From: Myroides marinus
GTDB lineage: Bacteria > Bacteroidota > Bacteroidia > Flavobacteriales > Flavobacteriaceae
Direction of reading: 5' to 3'
Assembly (NCBI RefSeq): GCF_900109075.1
Contig: NZ_FNYS01000009.1
Coordinates: forward strand, 80,967-144,966
Length of the DNA: 64,000 nucleotides
Each line of letters begins with the position of its first letter. Within the stretch, counting starts at the first letter, position 1. The notes beneath the pieces are model-generated. The model was not told where the DNA came from. It ran no database searches and saw only the letters and a list, made by a program, of their open reading frames with translations. Below, in pieces: positions 35,155 to 42,632 of the stretch. Both the position numbers and the translations under genes were made by a program.

Positions 35155-35162
35155 CAAATATA
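35155..35162 (-). promoter_or_regulatory. -7 element of cdd
   Basis: The minus strand reads TATATTTG (perfect), between the porV stop and its terminator, giving a leader of about 57 bases that contains the terminator hairpin. Confidence 0.6.
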
Positions 35163-35171
35163 CTAATTTTT

Positions 35172-36311
35172 TTATCCTCTATTGTAAGTTTTTCTACCTA
35201 AATCAAATGTTAGTGAAAATCTCAATGTATTTTCCATCGGGTTATTGATTTTAGATGTTGAGAACAAATATGATAGGTCTATAGTCATCATACTATATTT
35301 AAACCCTGCTCCTAATGTAGCATACTGTCTAGCACCTTTTTCTTTACTCTCATGAAAGTATCCTGTTCTAAAAGCGAATTTGTTATCATACCAATATTCT
35401 GCCCCCATTGACCAAGCAATCTCTTTCATCTCTTCACTAAACCCTCCAGGTGCATCTCCGAATGATTTAAACACTCCCTTAAACCAACTCATATCGTTAT
35501 ACTTCATTGTCTCTTCAGCATCTGTTCTATCTGCAGGAGGTGTTGGCACTAATAGTTTATTAATCTCTGCTCCCACAGTCAAAGTATTTTCTCTGTCTAT
35601 AATAAAGTCAAAACTACCTCCTAGTTTTAAATTAGCTGGCAAGAATGCTCCATACTGTTCATCGTCATACTTTATCTTAGGACCTAAGTTTTGAATATTA
35701 AAACCAGCTCTCCATCTACCGTCAAATCCGTTAAAACTCAACATATCTGACTCGTAGAATCCGGCGATATCAACTGCAATTTGACTTGCCATAGAACTAG
35801 AATTATCTACTTCAGGCATACGTAAATTTGAATTGATAAATCTACCTGTAACCGCCATACCAAAACGATCACTTAACTTAAGCGAATATGATACATCTAT
35901 AGCAAACTCATTTGGCTTTTTAGTAACTGATGAAGATTGATAACTATCTCTAAACTCCATATCCCCCATACCAAAATAACGCAAACTAGCACCTATAGCA
36001 CTTCGTTCATTAAATTTGTTATAATACGTTAACTGTCCTAATGACATATCACTAGTTACTTTAGACATATAAGGACTATAGTTTAACGAAAAACCTTGTG
36101 CCTGTGTAGCAAACGCGTATTTAGCAGCATTGTGCTGTTGTGAAAACACATCACTCGAAGTACCTACTCCCATATCCCCCATACCAGAAGATCTAGCATC
36201 TCCAGCTATTAATAAGAATGGTACTCCAGTAGTTATAGGTCTAACCACCTCTTGAGCATTTATAAATTGTCCCGCTAACACAGTTAGGAATAAGGCCGTA
36301 ACTTTTCTCAT
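35172..36311 (-). CDS. porV: Type IX secretion outer-membrane protein PorV
   Basis: A 379-residue outer-membrane beta-barrel of the FadL-like PorV (LptO) family, needed to secrete and sort many cargo proteins of the type IX system. From the ATG at 36311 it has a signal peptide (MRKVTALFLTVLAGQFINA). The family block TTGVPFLLIAGDARSSGMG and HNAAKYAFATQAQGFSLNYSPYMSK follow. The frame is open 22 codons further upstream, but that extension precedes the signal peptide. In Flavobacterium johnsoniae porU lies between porV and gldJ; here it is absent. Confidence 0.9.
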   Translation of the reverse strand: MRKVTALFLTVLAGQFINAQEVVRPITTGVPFLLIAGDARSSGMGDMGVGTSSDVFSQQHNAAKYAFATQAQGFSLNYSPYMSKVTSDMSLGQLTYYNKFNERSAIGASLRYFGMGDMEFRDSYQSSSVTKKPNEFAIDVSYSLKLSDRFGMAVTGRFINSNLRMPEVDNSSSMASQIAVDIAGFYESDMLSFNGFDGRWRAGFNIQNLGPKIKYDDEQYGAFLPANLKLGGSFDFIIDRENTLTVGAEINKLLVPTPPADRTDAEETMKYNDMSWFKGVFKSFGDAPGGFSEEMKEIAWSMGAEYWYDNKFAFRTGYFHESKEKGARQYATLGAGFKYSMMTIDLSYLFSTSKINNPMENTLRFSLTFDLGRKTYNRG

Positions 36312-37028
36312 CTTTAATTCTTTAAGATCAACAAATATAAGCTTTTTAACATTTCTATAAACAAAGCCTTCTAACAATACTGCATCAAAATAACACTGCT
36401 TGTATAACCTTGTTTAAAACTCACTAAAATCCGTAGATACAACATTCAATAATAAGTGACTATATCGTTGTTTATTTTAGATATGGTAAACTTAATATTT
36501 ATTTCTTACCATCAATTTACTTTTCATAGCACAATTCAAACAAAACAATATTGTTCTTACAAAATATAAACATTTGATAACAAAAACTTATCATTTAACC
36601 CTTTTATTAAAATCATACTCAATAAAAACAGCACAACATTTAACTCATTTTATCATAATAAACACATAAACCTTTAATTCTATATTACAATTAGAGGTTT
36701 ACATTATATATCTAATAATATGAATATATAATCTCCTTATTAGGTGAGTCTCCTAAGAAATTAATATACTAACGCATTTTATGCTTTTTTATTCAAACAA
36801 ACTCCTTAATTTTACTTAAAGAGATTACATTTGTATCAAATAAAAAGCGAGACAGAATACAATTATTTTTAAAGTAAACAATACTAAATACTTTTAAACG
36901 TTATAGAAGTAATTGCGTATTAAAAAATAAAAAATATTGATACTTTTTCGATTAAATGAAAGTATTCACATTGCTAATTAAACGTTAATTATTAAATTGC
37001 GTACAATTTTATATCCATTTATAACGAG
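36312..37028. other. 717-bp gap between porV and gldJ, porU missing
   Basis: AT-rich sequence with stops in all frames that I followed and no PorU-like peptide. It carries a gldJ promoter candidate, TACATTTG at 36826-36833, giving a leader of nearly 200 bases. Nothing else could be assigned. PorU is normally over 1,000 residues, so only a deletion scar could be here. Confidence 0.6.
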
Positions 37029-38549
37029 ATGAAGATTAAAGAGCTTTTAAACTTTCGATTACTTGCAGGTATTTTAGTTGCTGCTAGTATTACAAGTTGT
37101 GGAAAATCAAACAGCAACGTTTCAACAGCTACAGGTTGGAAAATCAATGATAGTAAGGGAGGGTTCCAGTACAACACTAAATACGAGCAACGTACTCCTA
37201 ACGGAATGGTTCCTGTAGAAGGTGGTACATTTACAATGGGACGTGTACAAGACGACATCCTAGCTGACTGGAATAACAATCCAAAAGAAATGTACGTACA
37301 ATCGTTTTATATGGACGAAACTGAGACTACTAATATAATGTATAACGAATACTTATATTGGTTGCGCACAGTGTACCCTCAAAACAATGAATTATACCAA
37401 GAAATTTATAAGAGTGCTATTCCTGATACTACTGTATGGAGAGGTCCTTCTGGATTCAACGAATCTCTGATTAGTAGTTATCTAAGACACCCTGCTTATG
37501 CTAACTATCCAGTAGTTGGTGTGACATGGTTACAAGCAAATGATTTCGCGAAGTGGAGAACTGACCGTGTTAACGAATTAGCTCTTGAAAAAGCAGGATA
37601 TCTTAAGAAAGACTCTAAGATATTAGATGCTGCATCTGACTCTCATTTTAGTACAGATACTTACCTTGTTTCTCCTGAATCTGTTTATGGAGGAAATAGC
37701 GATATCGCTTATAAAGGAAAAGGAAACAAAGCTAAAGAAGGAGACCGCAACCTATACGCTACTCAAAACTCTGGGTTATTTACCTCTCAGTTCAGACTTC
37801 CTACTGAAGCAGAATGGGAATATGCTGCTATCGGTCTTATCGGTAACCGCGAATACAATAACTATAAAGGGCGTAAGAAATATCCTTGGGATAAAAGTAG
37901 CAAACGTAAAAAAGGAAAACCAATCGTTCAGAATACTAAATATGCTAACTACAAACAAGGTCGTGGAGACTACGGTGGTATAGCTGGATGGTCTACTGAC
38001 AATGGAGATATTACTAACGCAGTAAAATCATACCCTCCTAATGACTTTGGTCTATATGACATGTCAGGTAACGTTGCTGAGTGGGTTGCTGACGTTTATG
38101 ATCCTTCTATTGATCAAAACGAAACAGACTTTAACTTCTACAAAGGAAACGTTTACTACAAAAACAAAATTGGAGCAGATGGTAAAATTGTAGTGACTAC
38201 AAATGAAACTGTGAAATTTGATACTTTAAGTACAGGAAAACTAAGAATACGCAACTTACCTGGACAAGTATCTCAAGAAGTATTTGATCCTTCTCTATTA
38301 GATGACAATGTACAAAGTGGTCTAGGAGGAAGAATTAAAGGAGAAGCTCCTACACCTTTAAGAAAAGCTACTCTATATGATGAAAAATCAAGAGTTATTA
38401 AAGGTGGTTCTTGGAAAGACAGAGCGTACTGGTTAGATCCAGCTACTAGAAGATTCTACCCAGAAGATCAAGCTACAGACTATATAGGATTCAGATTAGT
38501 AATGACTAAAGTAGGTCCTAAGTCAGATAAACGCAAAACAAAGAATTAA
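37029..38549 (+). CDS. gldJ: Gliding motility lipoprotein GldJ
   Basis: A 506-residue lipoprotein (ILVAASITSCGKS, lipobox Cys near residue 24) with an FGE-sulfatase-like fold. It has FTMGRVQDD near residue 72, ETETTNIMYNEYLYWLR, FRLPTEAEWEYAAIG near residue 255, YDMSGNVAEWVADVYDP and a final GGSWKDRAYWLDPATRRFYP. GldJ and the related GldK belong to the gliding and type IX secretion machinery. Position beside porV and upstream of murF favours GldJ over GldK. The terminator lies just before murF. Confidence 0.85.
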   Translation: MKIKELLNFRLLAGILVAASITSCGKSNSNVSTATGWKINDSKGGFQYNTKYEQRTPNGMVPVEGGTFTMGRVQDDILADWNNNPKEMYVQSFYMDETETTNIMYNEYLYWLRTVYPQNNELYQEIYKSAIPDTTVWRGPSGFNESLISSYLRHPAYANYPVVGVTWLQANDFAKWRTDRVNELALEKAGYLKKDSKILDAASDSHFSTDTYLVSPESVYGGNSDIAYKGKGNKAKEGDRNLYATQNSGLFTSQFRLPTEAEWEYAAIGLIGNREYNNYKGRKKYPWDKSSKRKKGKPIVQNTKYANYKQGRGDYGGIAGWSTDNGDITNAVKSYPPNDFGLYDMSGNVAEWVADVYDPSIDQNETDFNFYKGNVYYKNKIGADGKIVVTTNETVKFDTLSTGKLRIRNLPGQVSQEVFDPSLLDDNVQSGLGGRIKGEAPTPLRKATLYDEKSRVIKGGSWKDRAYWLDPATRRFYPEDQATDYIGFRLVMTKVGPKSDKRKTKN

Positions 38550-38572
38550 CATATTTTAAAATATTCTTTTTC

Positions 38573-38604
38573 AAAAGCCCTAATTGCATTAGGGCTTTTT
38601 TTTA
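38573..38604 (+). terminator. gldJ terminator
   Basis: Perfect 12-bp stem AAAAGCCCTAAT / ATTAGGGCTTTT with TGC loop and T-run. Confidence 0.9.
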
Positions 38605-38616
38605 TACTTTTGAGCT

Positions 38617-39918
38617 ATGGATATTACAGAACTTTACCAATGTTTTTTACAGTGTGATGGTGTGTCTACCGATACTAGAAACATACATCCTAACTCTCTT
38701 TTTTTCGCTTTAAAAGGAGATAACTTTGATGCTAATGAATTTGCACAAGAAGCTTTAAATAAAGGAGCTGCTTATGTAGTTATGGATAATAAAAAGTTGG
38801 TAACTGATCCAACGAAAATGTTATTTGTATCTGATACATTAGGTGCGCTACAACAATTAGCTAAATACCATAGACAACAATTAGGATTGCCTATCATAGC
38901 TCTTACAGGTAGTAATGGTAAGACGACTTCGAAAGAACTTATCGCTACAGTATTAAGCAAAAAATATAAAGTAACAGCTACTAAAGGAAACCTTAATAAT
39001 CATATAGGAGTTCCATTAACTTTACTTTCTATCACTGATGAGACTGATTTAGGTATTATTGAGATGGGAGCTAATCACAAACAAGAAATAGCAATGTTAT
39101 GTGAATTGGCTGATCCTGACTTTGGTTATATAACTAACTTTGGTAAAGCCCATCTAGAAGGATTTGGCGGTTTTGAAGGAGTTATAAAAGCTAAAAGCGA
39201 ATTATACGACTACTTAGAAGACAATCATAAAACAGCTTTTGTTAATATAGATGACCCTAGACAGGATGCTAAGACGATCACATTTAGCCGTTTCACCTTT
39301 GGTAGTGACTCATCTGCAGATGTTGTAATTGACAAATTCGAAGCACAACCAAATGCTACTGTTTATTACAACAACGATATCATCAACTCTAACCTTACTG
39401 GTATCTACAATGCTACTAATATAGCAGCGGCATTGACTATTGGTAAATTCTTTAATGTTGACTTCAGTGATATCAAGGATGCTATAACACAGTATATCCC
39501 TACTAACAATAGATCTCAGTGGATTACTAAAGACCAATCTATGATACTTCTAGATGCATACAATGCTAATCCTAGTAGCATGGATGCTGTCTTAACTAAC
39601 TTTGATCAACTAAAAGATGATCGCAATAAGATATTCATATTAGGGGATATGTTAGAGTTAGGGCAAGAAGGTCTAAAAGAGCACAAGAACATTGTAGAAC
39701 GACTTGACAAAGTAGCTAATAAAACAGTATACTTTATCGGCAAAGAGTTCTCTAAAGCTTCTATAAACACTAATTTTAAAGATATCTATTTCTTCGAAAC
39801 TTTTGACATATTCAAAAAACATATCGAAGAAACATCAAATGAAATCTTCAAAAACAAATTGATACTTATAAAAGGATCTAGAGGTATAGCACTAGAAAGA
39901 TCTCTTGAACTAATATAA
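38617..39918 (+). CDS. murF: UDP-N-acetylmuramoyl-tripeptide-D-alanyl-D-alanine ligase
   Basis: A 433-residue cytoplasmic ligase adding D-Ala-D-Ala in peptidoglycan precursor synthesis. It has VSTDTRNIHPNSLFFALKGDNFD near the start, the ATP loop LTGSNGKTTSKELIA near residue 95, NLNNHIGVPLT, EMGANHKQEI and a closing LDAYNANPSSMDAVL. Length is normal. A TACTTTTG element (38605-38612) ends only 4 bases before the ATG; if it is used, the message would be leaderless or nearly so. Confidence 0.95.
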   Translation: MDITELYQCFLQCDGVSTDTRNIHPNSLFFALKGDNFDANEFAQEALNKGAAYVVMDNKKLVTDPTKMLFVSDTLGALQQLAKYHRQQLGLPIIALTGSNGKTTSKELIATVLSKKYKVTATKGNLNNHIGVPLTLLSITDETDLGIIEMGANHKQEIAMLCELADPDFGYITNFGKAHLEGFGGFEGVIKAKSELYDYLEDNHKTAFVNIDDPRQDAKTITFSRFTFGSDSSADVVIDKFEAQPNATVYYNNDIINSNLTGIYNATNIAAALTIGKFFNVDFSDIKDAITQYIPTNNRSQWITKDQSMILLDAYNANPSSMDAVLTNFDQLKDDRNKIFILGDMLELGQEGLKEHKNIVERLDKVANKTVYFIGKEFSKASINTNFKDIYFFETFDIFKKHIEETSNEIFKNKLILIKGSRGIALERSLELI

Positions 39919-39943
39919 ACTCCCATATTTTGGTAGACCAAAC

Positions 39944-39978
39944 AAAAAGAGCTTAATGATTGTCATTAAGCTCTTTTT
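39944..39978. terminator. Bidirectional terminator
   Basis: Perfect 16-bp stem AAAAAGAGCTTAATGA / TCATTAAGCTCTTTTT with TTG loop. It separates convergent murF and the mutL-rhomboid-endonuclease operon. Confidence 0.9.
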
Positions 39979-39984
39979 ATTTTC

Positions 39985-41025
39985 TTATTCATTCGGTTTA
40001 GTCAACTCTAAACGTGTTATCAATGGAAAGTGATCTGAATTTCTAAAGTCAGAATAAGTATTAAACGACTTCACATGAATACGTGGATCTACGAATACAT
40101 AGTCAATTCGCATCGGATAATATGAGAAGTCATACGTCTTTCCAAATCCTGTTCCACCTTCTACGAACGCATCATTCAGGTTACCTCTAATATTGCGATA
40201 TACATAAGAGAATGCACTATTATTCATATCCCCACAGATAATCTTAGGAGTCGATACATCGTTCATATGAGACTGTATTAACTCAGATTGCCCCTGCTGT
40301 TCTTTAAACGCTTTAGCAATGCGATTAACAATCATCTTAGACTTTGCTTCATCTATATTCTCATGTATATCAGGGCTAATACTTATAGACTGTAAGTGTA
40401 TACTATATACACGTATCGTATCCTGTCCTTTTAAGATATCAGCGAAGATTACATTATTATTCGAACTCGGTAAGTTAATCTCTCCCTTATCTATAATTCT
40501 ATACTTAGAATATATAGCCTGTCCTGTCTTAATCTTGTTTCCATGAGAAGTAACATACTTATAAGGATATTGGCTAAACTTGATATTATTATTCTTAGAA
40601 TACTCTTGGAAACAAACTACATCAGGATCGTGTAAGTCTACAAACTCTTTTATTTTTTGTGGAATATCCTCATCTGGTATCCAATTAAACAAGTTAAACA
40701 AACGAACATTATAGCTCATTAATGTAAACTCATTCTCCCCTACTTCCTCACTTCTACCAGTGAATTTATAAAACTTATTGATAAAGGTAATTCCCAACAA
40801 CAATATCATTATCGACAACCATATCTGTCTCTTTAATTGTATCAGCCAATAGAATAAAAAGACTAGGTTTATAATCAAAAAGAAAGGTAATATCAGTGTA
40901 AACACAGACATAAGAGGAAACAACTTAGGTGCCAAAAACGGCAAAAAATAACCTACTAAGGACATGATAGCCACTAGTACATTTGCTCCGTATACCAATT
41001 TATTAAACCACGATAGGTTCTTCAT
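39985..41025 (-). CDS. Endonuclease/exonuclease/phosphatase family membrane protein
   Basis: A 346-residue protein. About three N-terminal membrane segments (residues 10-90) are followed by an EEP-fold domain: FTLMSYNVRLFN, DVVCFQEYS, ICGDMNNSAFSYV and NSDHFPLITRLEL. The fold's metal and catalytic residues (N, E, D-N, D-H) are visible. Such membrane-tethered EEP proteins may act on phospholipids or extracellular DNA. It is last in an operon with two rhomboids and mutL, following by 6 bases. Confidence 0.87.
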   Translation of the reverse strand: MKNLSWFNKLVYGANVLVAIMSLVGYFLPFLAPKLFPLMSVFTLILPFFLIINLVFLFYWLIQLKRQIWLSIMILLLGITFINKFYKFTGRSEEVGENEFTLMSYNVRLFNLFNWIPDEDIPQKIKEFVDLHDPDVVCFQEYSKNNNIKFSQYPYKYVTSHGNKIKTGQAIYSKYRIIDKGEINLPSSNNNVIFADILKGQDTIRVYSIHLQSISISPDIHENIDEAKSKMIVNRIAKAFKEQQGQSELIQSHMNDVSTPKIICGDMNNSAFSYVYRNIRGNLNDAFVEGGTGFGKTYDFSYYPMRIDYVFVDPRIHVKSFNTYSDFRNSDHFPLITRLELTKPNE

Positions 41026-41031
41026 CTCTTA

Positions 41032-41883
41032 TTATTTGCCAGCTCTAAACAGAAAGTCTTTCTCTTCTTTAGTTAGACTCTCATATCCAGATTTACTGAT
41101 TTTATCTAATATGCTATCTATTTTCTGTTGTCTTTGAGTTGCATTATCTGCATCGACATTCTCTTCCTTAACAACTTTATTATTAACGTAAACCTTCTTG
41201 AATTTAGTGCCTTGACTTCTTTTAAAAAGATTAGATAATTTATCAAATATACTACTTAAATCAGAACCATTCTCTAATAACTTGACATATACATATCCCA
41301 TCACTGCACCTCCTAAATGAGCTAAATGTCCACCTACATTACTAGTTGTAAGCTGTATCACATCTAATAAAATAATAAATGCTGCTATATGCCACATCTT
41401 TACATTTCCTATCAAAGCAAGTTTTACTTGCATCATAGGTGCATGTACTGCTACAGCAATTAATGGAGCTATAGTCGCAGCCGATGCTCCTACTAGCACT
41501 CCTCCTGTACTTAAGAATTGAGACCCTACTAAGAAAAAGACACCTCCTAATAAAGCGCCCAAAATGTATAAAGTCAAAAACTGTTTATCGCTGAAGAAGG
41601 TACTAAACAACCTGTTCACAAAGAACAAGACTAACATATTTAAGATTAAATGTATAGGCCCTGCGTGAGCAAAAGCGTATGTAAACAGTGTCCATGGCTT
41701 ATATAATAGAGACACTAAATCACTACTAAGAGCTATCCACCCCACTACTACACTACCTAGGGCAGAAAAGAATGCCTGTAGGATAAAGATTAGTACTGAT
41801 ACCCCTACATTCCAAAAAATAAGCTTCTGAGCAACACCTCCAGTACGATACTGAAAGCGCAAATCATCTATGAACTTACTCAT
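41032..41883 (-). CDS. Rhomboid family intramembrane protease, second copy
   Basis: A 283-residue membrane protein with six helices in the first 205 residues. The helix-4 motif reads VGASAATIAPL, with serine present but alanine where the usual GxSG glycine is. The helix-6 histidine is in VGGHLAHLGGAVMGYVY. Activity is therefore plausible but not certain. A hydrophilic C-terminal tail (about 205-283), unusual in length, ends TKEEKDFLFRAGK. Its start overlaps the first rhomboid's stop by one base. Confidence 0.85.
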   Translation of the reverse strand: MSKFIDDLRFQYRTGGVAQKLIFWNVGVSVLIFILQAFFSALGSVVVGWIALSSDLVSLLYKPWTLFTYAFAHAGPIHLILNMLVLFFVNRLFSTFFSDKQFLTLYILGALLGGVFFLVGSQFLSTGGVLVGASAATIAPLIAVAVHAPMMQVKLALIGNVKMWHIAAFIILLDVIQLTTSNVGGHLAHLGGAVMGYVYVKLLENGSDLSSIFDKLSNLFKRSQGTKFKKVYVNNKVVKEENVDADNATQRQQKIDSILDKISKSGYESLTKEEKDFLFRAGK

Positions 41884-42632
41884 TATCTATCCCAACGGTT
41901 ACGGTTAAACTGTGTTTTTTTATAATAAACCATGATCAAGTATCCCATCAATGCTCCACCAATATGAGCGAAGTGGGCGATACCTCCACCACCACCGAAT
42001 AGACTAAAGCTACCTGCTACTCCTCCATATAAATCCAGTAATAAGATTCCAGGTACAAAATACTTAGCTTTAACCGGCACAGGAATAAACATCATCATCA
42101 ACTCTGCGTTAGGAAACATAAATGCAAAAGCAACCAACAATCCGTAGATAGCCCCTGAAGCACCTACCACAGGTGTATTGTATGCAGATAAGAAGTTCAT
42201 TAATTGATCATTACCTAATACTCCTCCCCATCTCATATCATATCTTCCTTGAGCCAAAAGATCCATTACTTCACTTGCATTATATCCGTTCTCTCCTAGA
42301 GTAGACACTGCAGAATGAATATTATAATAATTTACTCCCGTATGCAATAAAGCTGCTCCTAATCCACATAAAAGGTAAAAGGTAAAAAACTTCTTACCTC
42401 CCCATATAGACTCTAACGTTGTTCCAAAAGAAAACAAGGCAAACATATTAAAGAATATATGCATTAGCCCACCATGCATAAACATATGCGTTAATGGTTG
42501 CCAAGCATAGAAATTAGGATTATCAAAGTAATACATCGCAAATAATTGCTGTATTGCAGGCACAAAAAAGCTTGCTGCAAAGAAGATGATGTTTACTATA
42601 ATTAAATGTTTTACGGTGTCTGTTATTCTCAT
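41883..42632 (-). CDS. Rhomboid family intramembrane protease, first copy
   Basis: A 249-residue membrane protein with six helices. The catalytic serine motif VVGASGAIYGLLVAFAF lies near residue 155 and the histidine in IAHFAHIGGALMGYLIM near residue 225. N-terminal HMFMHGGLMHIFFNMFALF is the family's helix-2 block. Its start overlaps the mutL stop by one base, so mutL, both rhomboids and the endonuclease-like gene form one operon. Confidence 0.9.
   Translation of the reverse strand: MRITDTVKHLIIVNIIFFAASFFVPAIQQLFAMYYFDNPNFYAWQPLTHMFMHGGLMHIFFNMFALFSFGTTLESIWGGKKFFTFYLLCGLGAALLHTGVNYYNIHSAVSTLGENGYNASEVMDLLAQGRYDMRWGGVLGNDQLMNFLSAYNTPVVGASGAIYGLLVAFAFMFPNAELMMMFIPVPVKAKYFVPGILLLDLYGGVAGSFSLFGGGGGIAHFAHIGGALMGYLIMVYYKKTQFNRNRWDR

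Noticed and set aside
36312..36377. 22-codon N-terminal extension of porV
   Set aside because: It would precede a normal signal peptide; the ATG at 36311 is preferred.
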